64,000 nucleotides of DNA from Polyodon spathula (GCF_017654505.1 NC_054538.1:48275489-48339488), one strand, 5' to 3'. Numbered from the stretch's first letter, positions 21,587-33,119 are shown. A program made the numbers and translations. The notes: a model not told the origin generated them from the letters alone.

Positions 21587-22046
21587 TGTGACGGAAAGAT
21601 GAGTTCTGGTGATTAATCTTCCTCCCAACCTGTGAGGGCGCTAAAGAACGGGAGGAGAAGCATCTGGAAGGGCTGGCCTGACAGTTCGTTTCCGGGTCAG
21701 GGAAGTGGGTCAGCCTGGAGGGAAGCGCGACTCTGTTGTAAGACCGTATTGATTTGAGAGATAAACGAGAGGCAGCTGCAAGTAATAAGGCAGCGGCAAC
21801 CGTTTATCTCGATATCATGCGGGATTACATATAGGGGCCAGGGTAACGCTGGTCTTTTCCTTCGTTTGGGTTAAACGCTTGGAGAGAGAAGGATCGAGAG
21901 AAGAGCTCTCGTTGTAAAGAGGAATTGCGTGTTGTGTTTGTTTTGTAATTGTCTGCGTTTTGTACCACCAGACAGTTAACTCACCTATCCGGAGCTGTCG
22001 ACCAGGGTCAGCACAATCCGGATCACCACTGCACGGAACCGTCACG
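21587..22046 (+). repeat. Three-copy interspersed repeat, copy 1 (LTR-like)
   Basis: Starts TGTGACGG and ends CCGTCACG, inverted ends suggestive of an LTR. Long blocks match 51761-52211 (for example gactctgttg with its flanks, and accaccagacagttaac versus accaccagatggctaac) and 58510-58990. It contains no open frame. CR1 copy 2 abuts its right edge, so the LINE tail may have truncated it. Confidence 0.6.
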
Positions 22047-22124
22047 AAATACATAAGAACATAAGAACATAAGAAAGTTTACAAACGAGAGGAGGCCATT
22101 CGGCCCATCTTGCTCGTTTGGTTG

Positions 22125-24911
22125 TTAGTAGCTTATTGATCCCAAAATCTCATCAAGCAGCTTCTTGAAGGATCCCAGGGTGTCAGCTTCAACAACATTA
22201 CTGGGGAGTTGATTCCAGACCCTCACAATTCTCTGTGTAAAAAAGTGTCTCCTATTTTCTGTTCTGAATGCCCCTTTTTCTAAACTCCATTTGTGACCCC
22301 TGGTCCTTGTTTCTTTTTTCAGGCTGAAAAAGTCCCTTGCGTCGACACTGTCAATACCTTTTAGAATTTTGAATGCTTGAATTAGGTCGCCACGTAGTCT
22401 TCTTTGTTCAAGACTGAACAGATTCAATTCTTTTAGCCTGTCTGCATATGACATGCCTTTTAAGCCCGGAATAATTCTGGTCGCTCTTCTTTGCACTCTT
22501 TCTAGAGCAGCAATATCTTTTTTATAGCGAGGTGACCAGAACTGCACACAATATTCAAGATGAGGTCTTACAAGTGCATTGTACAGTTTTAACATTACTT
22601 CCCTTGATTTAAATTCAACACTTTTCACAATGTATCCGAGTATCTTGTTAGCCTTTTTTATAGCTTCCCCACATTGCCTAGATGAAGACATTTCTGAGTC
22701 AACAAAAACTCCTAGGTCTTTTTCATAGATTCCTTCTCCAATTTCAATATCTCCCATATGATATTTATAATGTACATTTTTATTTCCTGCGTGCAGTACC
22801 TTACACTTTTCTCTATTAAATGTCATTTGCCATGTGTCTGCCCAGTTCTGAATCTTGTCTAGATCATTTTGAATGACCTTTGCTGCTGCAACAGTGTTTG
22901 CCACTCCTCCTACTTTTGTGTCGTCTGCAAATTTAACAAGTTTGCTTACTATACCAGAATCTAAATCATTAATGTAGATTAGGAATAGCAGAGGACCTAA
23001 TACTGATCCCTGTGGTACACCGCTGGTTACCACACTCCATTCTGAGGTTTTTCCTCTAATCAGTACTTTCTGTTTTCTACATGTTAACCACTCCCTAATC
23101 CATGTACATGTGTTTCCTTGAATCCCAACTGCGTTCAGTTTGAGAATTAATCTTTTGTGCGGGACTTTGTCAAAAGCTTTCTGGAAATCTAAATAAACCA
23201 TGTCATATGCTTTGCAATTATCCATTATCGATGTTGCATCCTCAAAAAAAATCAAGCAAGTTAGTTAGGCACGATCTCCCTTTCCTAAAACCATGTTGAC
23301 TGTCTCCCAGGACCCTGTTACCATATAGGTAATTTTCCATTTTGGATCTTATTATAGTTTCCATAAGTTTGCATATAATAGAAGTCAGGCTTACTGGTCT
23401 GTAGTTACCTGGTTCAGTTTTGTTTCCCTTTTTGTGGATCGGTATTACGTTTGCAATTTTCCAGTCTGTCGGTACCACCCCTGTGTCAAGAGACTGCTGC
23501 ATGATCTTGGTTAGCGGTTTGTAAATTACTTCTTTCATTTCTTTGAGTACTACTGGGAGGATCTCATCCGGCCCAGGGGATTTGTTTATTTTAAGAGCTC
23601 CTAGTCCCTTTAACACTTCTGCCTCAGTTATGCTAAAGTTATTTAAAACTGGATAGGAACTGGATGACATGTGGGGCATGTTGTCAGTATCTTCCTTTGT
23701 AAAAACTTGTGAAAAGTAATCATTTAACATATTTGCTATTTTTTTTTCTTCCTCTATGATTTTGCCATTTGTATCTCTTAAACATTTAATCTCCTCTTTG
23801 AATGTTCTCTTGCTGTTGTAATATTGGAAAAACATTTTGGAATTGGTTTTAGCTCCCTTAGCAATGTTCATTTCTATTTCTCTCTTGGCCTTTCTAACTT
23901 CCTTTTTGACTTGCATTTGCAGTTCTGTGTACTCTTTCTGTGTACTTTCTTTTTGGTCCTTTTTTAATGCTCTGTAAAGTGCCTTTTTTCGCTGAATATT
24001 TTTTTTAATTGATCTATTAAACCATTTTGGCAATTTAGTTTTACATTTAGATTTGTCTACTTTAGGGATATAATTGTTTTGCGCCTCTAGTACTACGTTT
24101 TTGAAGAACAACCATCCTTCTTCTGTGGGTGTTTTCTCTATTTTACTCCAATCTACTTCTGTTAGTCTCTGTTTCATACCTTCATAGTTTGCTTTTCTAA
24201 AATTGTAAACCTTAGCTTTAGTCATTACTTTTGGGGATTTAAAAAACACTTCAAATGAGACCATGTTGTGGTCTGAGTTTGCCAGTGGTTCTCTGACCTC
24301 TGTTTTAGTTATTCTATCTTCGTTATTTGAAAAGACTAAATCAAGGCATGCCTCCCCTCTAGTGGGTGCCTTCACAAATTGTGTTAGGAAGCAGTCATTT
24401 GTCATTTCCACCATTTCTATTTCATCCTTCGCGCTACCCACCGGGTTTTCCCATTTTATTTGGGGGAAGTTGAAATCCCCCATTAGTATGGCTTCTCCTT
24501 TGCTACACACATTTCTAATGTCATTGTATAACAGATTATTGTGCTCACCGTCTGAATCTGGCGGTCTATAGCATGCTCCTATTATTATGCCTTTTGAATT
24601 TTTGTCTGTTATTCTGACCCATATTGATTCGGCTTTATTTTCTTTGTCCAGGTTTAACACCTGGGCTTCAAGACTGTTTCTTATGTATAGCGCTACCCCT
24701 CCTCCTCGTCTGTCCTGCCTGTCTTTCCTATACAGTGTATACCCACAAATATTATATTCGTCCCCATCACTCTCAGATAACCACGTTTCTGTAACACCTA
24801 TCACATCATAGTTACCTGTTAGTGCAGTAGCTTCAAGTTCTAGAATTTTGTTTCTGATACTTCTAGCATTTAGATAAATACATTTAATGGTTGTCTTACC
24901 TGAGTTGTTGT
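22125..24911 (-). pseudogene. CR1 ORF2 endonuclease-reverse transcriptase, single frameshift
   Basis: The endonuclease begins at the YLNARSIRNK motif near 24870; the frame is open further upstream without a clear ATG, and the first in-frame Met is 24804. It holds TETWLSE, MGDFNFPQIKW and SDHNMVSFEV. The RT follows with KTEPGNYRPVSLTSI, motif A YLDFQKAFDKVPH, SGVPQGSVLGPLLF and motif C KFADDTKVGG, with both catalytic aspartates intact. The frame changes at 23246-23253, where an A/T run is eight bases long against seven in copy 1. Combined length is about 890 codons, normal for CR1. This protein performs target-primed reverse transcription. Confidence 0.88.
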
Positions 24912-24969
24912 TCTTGTTTTGATGCGGTCTCCCTTCTGTTTTTTTTGTTGATTTCTCCCCCCTTCCTTT

Positions 24970-25917
24970 CTAGTTTAAATGCTTCCGAACCTGCTCGAGG
25001 ATCTTTTCTCCAAGTAGACTAGTTCCCTTGTTATTTAAATGCAGTCCATCCCGTCTATACAGATAGTCCTCGTTGTAGAAAGTGGTCCAATGATCAAGAT
25101 AGGTGAAGCCTTCCCGTGTGCACCACGTCTTCAACCATTCGTTTTGATTAATTATTTCCAGCTGTCCATATGGTCCTTTGCAAGGTGCGGGTAGTATACC
25201 AGAAAATACCACAGTTTTGGTTTTCTCTTTTAATTTCCTTCCTAGCTCTCTGAATTTGTTTTGCAGGGATTTTGGTCTGTCTCTTCCAATGTTGTTTGTA
25301 CCGATGTGGACGACTACTACCGGGTCGTCTCCTGTTCGTTCTAGGAGCCTGTCCACGTTTTCAGTGATGTGCTTGACCGAGGCTCCCGGAAGGCAGCACA
25401 CTGTTGTAGTAAGGGGGTCCAAACTGCGAACTGAACTTGCTGTGTTTCTCAATATGGAGTCCCCAACAATCATGACCTCCCTTCTTTTTACTGTCTTGTC
25501 ACCACTGTCAATGGGGTCCTGGATGTTGTTCCTTTCATTCTCTTGTTGTTGGTTCTGCTCATCACAATTCTGAAGTGACTCAAATCTGTTGGTTGTTTTG
25601 ATTTCTGGTGGTTGTGTTTGACGAAGTTTCTTTTTTTCCCTGCTTCTGCCTACCTGAACCCAGCTGTTCTGACCTTCTATCTCCCTGGTGGCTTTCAGTC
25701 TGTTAGGGGTGATGCAGACTTCCATGAATTGTGGGTGTGCCAGTTCCTCAAGATCCTGTTGCTGTCTCACTTCTTCCAGCTCCATTTCTAGCATACTTAC
25801 TAGTTTATGCAAATCCTGGATCGCGCGGCACTTTACGCACATTTGGTTAAGCTCCGCTGGGTTTTCTCGGATTTCCCACATCAAGCAGGTGTCACAGATT
25901 ACTGGCTTGAAGACCAT
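24970..25917 (-). CDS. CR1 ORF1 protein with SGNH esterase domain
   Basis: Intact 315-residue frame from ATG 25917 to a stop just before 24970. Residues 1-40 contain two CxxC pairs (CDTC, CVKC) like a zinc ribbon, residues 35-75 a Gln/Glu-rich probably coiled segment, and residues 75-145 a polar linker. The esterase domain spans about 147-315: GDSILRN gives the nucleophile Ser, HIGTNNIGRD the oxyanion Asn block, and RDGLHLNNKG the catalytic Asp and His. All expected residues are present. In CR1 elements ORF1 binds element RNA, and its lipolytic activity is of debated use. Position upstream of ORF2 on the same transcript is standard. Confidence 0.9.
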   Translation of the reverse strand: MVFKPVICDTCLMWEIRENPAELNQMCVKCRAIQDLHKLVSMLEMELEEVRQQQDLEELAHPQFMEVCITPNRLKATREIEGQNSWVQVGRSREKKKLRQTQPPEIKTTNRFESLQNCDEQNQQQENERNNIQDPIDSGDKTVKRREVMIVGDSILRNTASSVRSLDPLTTTVCCLPGASVKHITENVDRLLERTGDDPVVVVHIGTNNIGRDRPKSLQNKFRELGRKLKEKTKTVVFSGILPAPCKGPYGQLEIINQNEWLKTWCTREGFTYLDHWTTFYNEDYLYRRDGLHLNNKGTSLLGEKILEQVRKHLN

Positions 25918-25976
25918 GTTGAGGGTTTTTTTTTTTGAAGTTTAGTTTCTTCTGCAGCCGTCAACCTGCTTTCGAA

Positions 25977-26288
25977 CTGCTTCGAAACTGCTCTGTACTT
26001 TTCCACGCTGTACTTCTCCCACTCGCTGTCGCTGGGAAGACTGCCTCGTTTAACTGCGTTGTTCTGCTGTGCTGTCGGCTCCTCCCCTCGCCTGTGTCTC
26101 AAAACGGCGCTGAATTTGAATCAGCTGCTCCGAGTTTCAGCTTGTTTGTTATCATAAAAACACACGCGGCTGTGTTTCCCCAATGTCCTCTGTTTTCTGA
26201 TTAAAGCAATTCAAGATGCAATTTCTCCTTTCTGCTTCGAAACTGCTCTGTACTTTTCCACGCTGTACTTCTCCCACTCGCTGTCGCT
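25977..26288 (-). repeat. CR1 copy 2 5' UTR duplicated unit
   Basis: A 57-bp block at 25977-26033 (starting ctgcttcgaaactgctctgt on the plus strand) recurs without a difference at 26232-26288, 255 bp away. Copy 1 has the same arrangement in diverged form. A tandem 5' unit of this kind resembles promoter monomers known from some LINEs. Confidence 0.75.
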
Positions 26289-26300
26289 TACACTCGAACC

Positions 26301-26968
26301 GAGCTGTAAAGCAACGATCTTTCCTGACGTCATAGCACCTGCGACTGGAATGATGGTGCAGAGTGGAGAGAAATGAAGTAAACAAATTCTCCTTACGTGC
26401 TGTAGATTTAAAAGTGATGCTGTTGCTACGAAGATAATGCTAGAGCCTGGGGATCGTCTAGTCTCTGATGTTAGGAGTTGCAGAGGAACGAGTGACCAGA
26501 CGGAAGCCACGGCACACAGGAGAAGCAGACATCTGTCCGGGCAGAGAAGTTCGGACTGGTAAATACCGCCGACCGAAGTTGTCGTGGAGTTGGCCGGGAA
26601 GGGCTGGTTGAACAGGTTGAGTGGATCTCGGCTCCGGGAAACAGATCATCATCCGACGAAACAGAACAATCCAGAATATTGACCGTGATGTGTGCATTTA
26701 CAATGAAGTCAAAATGCAACTGAGAGGAAAGCGAAGATGGTATTTATAGTTTATATGCTAACAATCTTAATTAGCTAATGTGTAAATTGAATGATTTAAT
26801 TTGGTGATGCAAAGATTGGTGTCTGACCCTCCTCCCGAACTTTAATTATAAATATCAATGCAACAAATACCAATTTAAAAAAATAAAAAACAGGTTGTCC
26901 CATAAGTCAGCATCATAGGCATAAATGTGAATACTGGTTATCTCTCTTTGTCTTTTAGTTTTGAAATG
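26301..26968. other. Unassigned DNA upstream of CR1 copy 2
   Basis: Moderate GC up to about 26700, then AT-rich. Short open frames on the minus strand (for example 26458-26697) have no recognisable domain. It may be the older repeat into which the LINE inserted. Confidence 0.35.
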
Positions 26969-27340
26969 TGTGGCAAGCTGGCTGGTGGATGACGTCACAA
27001 ACCCGGAAGATACAGACGAGAGGCAGTCAGGGGTATGAAAAAGCTTTAATAAAATGAAATATTTAAGCAAAACAAAACACTTTATAAAACAAAAAGGCAT
27101 GTTGGCCAAACAAAACAGACAAATAATAATTCTACTAGAACAACAAGTATCGTGCTGGTTCTGCGCCAGCACGTTGTATAGCATTTGTTTCATTTTCAAC
27201 CTTCTCGGCTCCCTTTCTCTGCTTCTCGACTCTCTCCTCTGATTAGCCCGGAGTGGGTCCTTTTATACTCTGTGGCTGGAGCCTTAATTACACATTAATC
27301 AAATAATTACGTTATTAACGTTCCAGTCACATTTCCTACA
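26969..27340 (-). repeat. Solo-LTR-like repeat
   Basis: Read on the minus strand it starts TGTAGGAAATG and ends CTTGCCACA, with TG...CA ends. It holds a TATA box (gagtataaaagga, near 27265) and a late ttattaaagc polyadenylation-like signal, in the order expected for U3-R-U5. No target duplication is visible (aaatg against aggtt). It shares an extended promoter block with the repeat at 29600. Confidence 0.55.
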
Positions 27341-27500
27341 AGGTTATAAGGATGGAGATTTTAACCCCATCCACGCCAACTACATAGCATATTTGCCTGT
27401 CTCAAATAATAATTAATGGTGTTGAATGACTTTGGTCCGCCCACACATAAACACAATATATAAATACAAGGATGCAAATGTAAACAATAATCATACATAT

Positions 27501-29406
27501 AGGGATGCACCGAATCCAGAATTTGGATTCCACCAGAATACCCAATTTTTGAAACTAATCCGAATTCTCTATACGCCCAGATGCACATCCATTTTAATAT
27601 ATCCCTCCAATGTGTGCGGTTATTCTTTAAATAGAAGACACGAATCCGGTATTGAACTTAACTTTTGTATTTAATAACAGAACACATTTGATGAACTCTG
27701 TTGCAGCTCTCAACTCCCTATTACTGCCAGTGGCGCACACACTAAACACATCATGCAGCTTCTGAATGTAAACATACCCCGTATGCAACAGCACAGTCAC
27801 ATCACACTTTTCATGGAGTAAAGTTATGTAGTAAACCTGTAATATATAGTAACGACAAACTGTTGTAGACTTTGTTGCTTTGTTTGAGATGTGTTCTTGA
27901 GATCATGCTTAGAGAAAGAAAAAAATGAAAATGGTGCACAGAAATATATTTTTTGTAACTTTACAACTGTCAGATGTGGAACACGTTATTGAACAATACA
28001 CTTTAGTAAATATCATTTTATGTTGTTGCAATGTGCCAATACAAGTCAAACCATTTGGGAACTGCTGTGTTTTATTAAATCATTTTGAAACTATTAGTTA
28101 CCCACACGGTACATTTAAATCAAACGTGGGGTCCAGAATCTCGGGACACTTTAAGGCAGGTCAGGTTTTTTTTTTTAACTTGCCTCCCTAAACTGCAATG
28201 TGTTCGACATGTAAAGTGAGTGTTAATTACTTGAGCAGTTTAGTAAATGTATTTAATTGTTTAACTGTGGTGGCGATTCTATACGGAATCCCGTAACAAT
28301 GATTAATCGTATTGCTTCGATTTTTTTTAAAAATAAACAATAACTATCAAAATAGTGCAACACCGTTATTACAGATATCTTTGCACTCAACTGTACTCTT
28401 TCATTTACCTTGTGACAGCAGGTAAAGTTTCTATTTAGTATAAAATAAATATTTTATGCGTTCCAAAATAAATATATTTATCAATGCGTTCCACCTCAAC
28501 ACCCAACGCGACAGAGACCGCTGGCTCACGGTCTCATGTGTGTTCGGCAGCTCTACACTGGTGGAGGACGACCTCTCATCTGCACAAAGGTGTGCGAATG
28601 GGATTAGTGTTAAACTACCAAGTGGTGACGACAGACACCTCCAAATTGGGTTGGGCAGTGGACTGGGAAGGCAGAGGAGTACACAGATCCTGGCTGGACC
28701 TCTGGGCATCCCTGCACACAAACATGCTGGAGTTGCTCTCCACCACTTCCTCCCGGTGGTGAGTGGGACACATACATTGATCCGAATGGACAACATGACA
28801 GTGGTGGCATATGTCTACCACCTGTGTGACCTACGTTTCCCAGGGTTGCATTGCATGGCCTTCATGCTGTTAAAATGGGCTCAGAGGAACTTGCTGTCCC
28901 TACGGGCAATGCACATTCCCAGAATGGTGAACTGGGCAGCGTACCACCTCTCCAGGAACGGTTAGCATCCGTCAGAGTGGCGACTCCACTCTCAGATAGT
29001 GGATCGCATTTGGGAATGGTTCGGGAAGGCCCAGGTCAATCTCTACGTCTCGGTAGAGATGACTCATTGCCCCCTGTGGTACTCCCTCCACCGCTTAGGT
29101 GATTCATTCGACGTAGATGCCCTAACGCACGAATGGCCCAAAGCATTTTTGTATGCTTTCCTGCCTATACTGCTGCTCCCGGCCTTTCTCGAAAAGGTCC
29201 GGTTAGAGGAAGCATCAGTTCTCCTAGTGGCCTCCAAGTGGCCCAGGAGAATCTGATTTTTGACCCCGTGCCAGCTGTTACACGGCCATCCACTGCTCTT
29301 GGATTTCCTCAGTCAGACGAGAGGCATTCTTTGGCACTTGGAACTGAGTAGGTTCCGGCTATGGGTATTCGGCTGAATCTCAAAAACTTGGATTCGGTGC
29401 ATCCCT
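27501..29406. mobile_element. hAT-like non-autonomous element enclosing a DIRS fragment
   Basis: The left end reads agggatgcaccgaatccaga at 27501. The right end read on the minus strand from 29406 gives agggatgcaccgaatccaag, followed on both sides by a shared gaataccca block. The GGATGCACCGA terminus is common in vertebrate hAT elements (from general knowledge of the superfamily). Flanking 8-mers (atacatat, aacataaa) match poorly, so the duplication is eroded or absent. No hAT transposase is inside. The interior is AT-rich to about 28450 and then holds DIRS sequence. Confidence 0.6.
28466..29270 (+). pseudogene. DIRS RNase H and methylase-like fragment (copy C)
   Basis: In several frames: VTTDTSKLGWAVDWEGRG starts the RNase H, VVSGTHTLIRMDNMTVVAY is its core, and RAMHIPRMVNWAAYHLSR the end. 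Then QVNLYVSVEMTHCPLWYSL and VLLVASKWPRRI form the methylase-like block. Wording is closer to copy D (34228-36380) than to copies A and B, so it belongs to a second subfamily. It has no recombinase and no termini, and lies wholly within the hAT-like TIR pair. Confidence 0.72.
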
Positions 29407-29599
29407 AACATAAATAAATATACACAAGGGGTGGGCATCCCGGCACAAATGTCTTTAAACAAATATGGAAAAATGTGTATTTTTTTATGTATGGTTATTT
29501 GACGTGGTGCCCCCCACCCTATAATTTGTGTTATTAATATCATTTTTACTGTTATTTTCATATACTTATTGTGGTTTTCATTATTGTGATTGTGCTATT

Positions 29600-29800
29600 G
29601 TTTGTTTTGAATCGGCAGGGAGGGGTTTAAATTCCTCCCTGCCAAATACATGCAAGAATGTGGCTAGAGCCATAACTAGCTAATTGTTAATTACTGATTA
29701 ATTGGTCTCCAGCCACAGACTATAAAAGCCAGGAGGAATCCTTTGTCTGGGTGTAGTGGTTTGGTTTGGAGAGACACAGAGTGTAAGTGTTACGATTGCT
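29600..29800 (+). repeat. Partial LTR-like repeat with promoter block
   Basis: A perfect 10-bp inverted repeat (ggcagggagg / cctccctgcc, about 29616-29645) is followed by ctccagccacagactataaa near 29710. This is the same TATA block as in the repeat at 26969-27340. The palindrome resembles the start of the LTR at 61140-61579. The right side is lost in a GATA array. Confidence 0.45.
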
Positions 29801-29809
29801 ACCTGTAAT

Positions 29810-29810
<1 letters not shown>

Positions 29811-29847
<37 letters not shown>

Positions 29848-29848
29848 T

Positions 29849-29880
<32 letters not shown>
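29811..29880. repeat. (GATA)n microsatellite
   Basis: About 70 bp of tagatagata repeats with one tata interruption. Confidence 0.9.
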
Positions 29881-31399
29881 TGTGGAGAAAATTAATGATT
29901 GAATATAATTTATCATTTTACTAATACAGATGGTTGGAATGTATCTGTGTTTTGATCCCCCCCCCCCCTTTCTTTTCAATTCCTCTCCTCTACAGACTTG
30001 GCTGCAGACTAGATTTAAGGTTTAAGAACTTTGTATAAACAATGAATGGCAAATGGTCTTTGGCAGTTTAAAAGGGATTCTTGATTAGATTAAGAAACAT
30101 ACACAGGAACAGATATGCATCTGGTCCTGGAAGATACAAGTTATTTGAAGTTAAGTGTCTCCAAAAAGGTGACAATGGTCTGGAGAGATCTGAGTAATTT
30201 TTGGTTCTGTTCTAACAATGGAATTGCAGGACAGGCATGCTCTGATGATTAAGTATTTCTCTTAAGAGAAATTAAGAATTAGAATATGAGAACACATGAT
30301 ATTGATGGAAGATCTTATTAATCAATAAAGTTGGATGAATCTATTACAAACAAACTTGTAACTTGACATTGTGAGGGAAAACTATAATGATTTAACTGTT
30401 TATATGGAGAAAATACTGAAAACAGTGATTTGAAATATTGTAAAACAACTTTTTACATAAAACTAAATAGATAGATACATGTATTGTAATATAGACTGTT
30501 AGTAAAATGTTTTCCTAAAGTGTTATAGTTAAGTTAAAAGGGTGAAACAGCGTATTGAGATTACAGATTTGGTTGTGTATATCCAATCTGGTATCAAAAT
30601 ATTTGTATCGGACTGGGCAACACAGATTTACAGGTCTAATAAAAATCCAAGTCAGATTAAGAAAGTTATGAGAAAAACATGTTTTACATCATTCATTTAA
30701 AAATTAGGTAATTAACTTCAAATGTTTTTAAAAATACACGTTTTTTCTGATATCAGCTATCAATCGAAGAACTCATTTTGAGAAAGACAGTGATTGGCTG
30801 AGAGTGCAAACACACCCCTTTGGCAAAAGTTTAAGAAAAAGGTTTTTGTGCATCAGAAGGATGTCTAAAAATTCTATCTACCTGTGACCATTTGTTTGGA
30901 GGACCAAACTACCATTACATGTGGATACTCTGCTCAAATTTTTTGAAAACTGTTGGAAGAAAACTTGAACTATTAAAGGAAACTTTGAAAGCTCTGAAAA
31001 CTGAAAACGTGAAACAAATTGTGTTTAATTTAATATTGTCAGCCGAGGTAACTTTGAGGGGTAGCGGAAGCTGGACAATTATATTTATTCACTGTACCTT
31101 ACAATAAGGAGCGCTGTTAATAAAAACTTCAGTTGAAGATCAACGTGGGATATTTGGGTAATGGGGCAATTTACAAGCAAAAACTGAAAAGCATGACAAC
31201 AGATCTCTCACGCTTTTATGGTCATGACAGTTCTGCTTCCACGTTTACATGAGCGTTTATTTTAGAGAGAGAATTTTGTGGCCAAATGAAAATGACCTTA
31301 TTAATAATAAAATATTGGGAGGGTTTATTTAAATATCACCAAACGCGCTGAAAAGAGATGCTGCGCAAAAAGGATATCGTTCAAATAATGCAGAGGTTT
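29881..31399. other. Unassigned AT-rich DNA
   Basis: No gene seen. A stretch near 31080-31180 (ttaataaaaacttcag, then a caatttaca end) looks like the tail of an LTR but has no partner. Confidence 0.35.
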
Positions 31400-31639
31400 A
31401 CATAAGGTTTTACATGCTAGGCAGAGATGAAGAGAAGGTTACCCCCCATCTGTCTAGAATGCAAAGGGCTTGCAGTTAAATGGTTTATGCTGCCAAGAAG
31501 AAGAAAATAATAATGCAGATTTCCGTGTTTTAGAATTGCAGCATATTTTAGTTTAGAAAAGTAAATGATGGCTGGCACAATTAATGGGGCTGGTATTTCA
31601 CCGGACGTCTGGGAGGATGAGGATTCCAGCAAATGATCC

Positions 31640-31984
31640 GATGCCACTGCCACTGGCCGGTCACCAATTAACCGATGCATTTCCTCCCAGAACCGAAAGT
31701 GGGACCTCGAGCTTTGACCGGAGGACTGCAAGCGTTGTCTTTCCTGCAGGTACAGATATTTCAGTTTCTTGAATTTGTCTCCTACCTGCAGAAGCGTTCT
31801 GTTTATACCAAGTTCAGTTGGAACACTGGTAATAGTGGTGAAAATGGTCATTTCTTTGACGAGGTCGATCCAGTTCATCCATAACCCCCAGGTCCGCAAT
31901 AATTTGGAGGAGGGAACGAGTTTCCTCTTCCGTCCAGCGGACCTCGTGCTGCGTGCTGTCAGAAAGGGTGGAAGCTTGAAACAT
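31640..31984 (-). pseudogene. Myb/SANT-like (trihelix) DNA-binding fragment, frameshifted
   Basis: The minus-strand frame starts at ATG 31984 and soon reads HEVRWTEEETRSLLQIIADL, the first helix of a Myb/SANT-like domain. After a frameshift near 31830-31850 it continues as INRTLLQVGDKFKKLKYLYL and then HFRFWEEMHRLIGDRP, the third helix and C-terminal part. Such single-domain proteins occur as the second ORF of Harbinger transposons and as host MSANTD-type genes. No Harbinger transposase or introns are visible, so the origin stays open. The broken frame argues against a working gene. Confidence 0.6.
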
Positions 31985-33119
31985 CCCGTGGGGGGAAAAA
32001 AGCTACATTATTCGTAGTATTATTATTATCAGAGTAATGCTGGTAATCTAGTAGTTCTCATGCATCATTTATACTACACTGAAATGAATAAATAATGTTA
32101 TAAACTGCTGACATCATTGTATTGGTATAAATCAACATCTTTACATACAATTGATATATAATTTAGCCGCTACCCTCACCAGGAGAAGCGGATTGATAAT
32201 AATGGCTGGATGGATATTTAACTGATTTGTATTAGTAAGATTGGGATAAGGAAAATCTTAATCTACAGAGGAGGACAACAGAGTGGAAAGAACATTCCCA
32301 GAGAATAAGGGAATTGGAGAAGGTATTGTGGTATTTCATGAAAGTCTATCGTGAAGTATTTTGCACGACTGTCGAGTTTATTGCTATGGGACTAATTAGG
32401 CCAATTAGTGAGCACTTTACCAGCTTTACCAAAGTGTAATGACACTTAAGTCACCCACTTTTTTTACTGTGCACTTTTGGAACGAGCACAATCATGCGTC
32501 ATTTGTGCGTGACACGTCATGAATGCACTATAGTAGCGCGATTAAAACTTGCATATAAACCCCGCCAATAACTTTGATTCTAAGAGAACACCACTTCCTT
32601 CTTCAAAGACAGTGACAAAACCTGGAACGGATTTGAAACTTTTGGCTCACCAGTGGGATTTTTGCTACGCAAATGGAATTCTTAATTGAGTTTAGAGTTG
32701 TTGCAACCAGACATTTTCAACCTCCTGTATTTCATCAATGGTAAATATACTTTTTATTCTGGAAAAAGTTGCCTGTGGTTAGTTACATGTATGTTTCTGT
32801 TTGAAATATTATCTAGAGATCTGTTTTGTGTAATAAAATAATAAAATTCACATTGTCTGTGGTTTGTTTTGTTTGAAAGTGGACACTTTTGTAAGTATAA
32901 AATTCAAAGCTTTAATCATTAAAAATGTAGCCAGTTATTATTGGTATAGGAAGTTTACAGTGGTTAATTAATATTGATCTATGGTAATGCATGCTTAAAT
33001 AATAACTTGTGAGGAGAGATACTGGGCCGTGTATAACTCTCTAGACATATAGAACGTATTTATGCACGACAACTGATAGATAGACAGACAGGCAGATAGA
33101 TAGATAGATAGATAGATAC
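31985..33119. other. Mostly unassigned DNA, with a possible LINE/SINE tail
   Basis: At 32166-32215 the text gccgctaccctcaccaggag, then aagcggattgataataatgg, resembles the 3' ends of widespread fish retroposons that finish in a ggatggatgg-like tail. This is a memory-based likeness, low confidence. A TATA-like gcataTaaacc at about 32551 and an aataaaataataaa at 32829 are spaced like LTR signals but no limits could be set. Confidence 0.3.

Larger units (their letters stand above)
22047..26300 (-). mobile_element. CR1-clade LINE, copy 2 (near full length)
   Basis: Complete structure on the minus strand: 5' UTR with a duplicated unit (26288 down to 25918), intact ORF1, ORF2 with one frameshift, a 3' UTR of under 80 bp, and a 3' tail of cataagaa units at 22050-22075. 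About 4.25 kb. It is clearly younger than copy 1 because the reading frames are almost whole. CR1-clade LINEs are usually 5' truncated, so two full-span copies in 23 kb is notable. Confidence 0.92.

Noticed and set aside
24263..24811. Plus-strand open frames opposite CR1 ORF2
   Set aside because: Antisense shadows of the endonuclease domain with no motif of their own.
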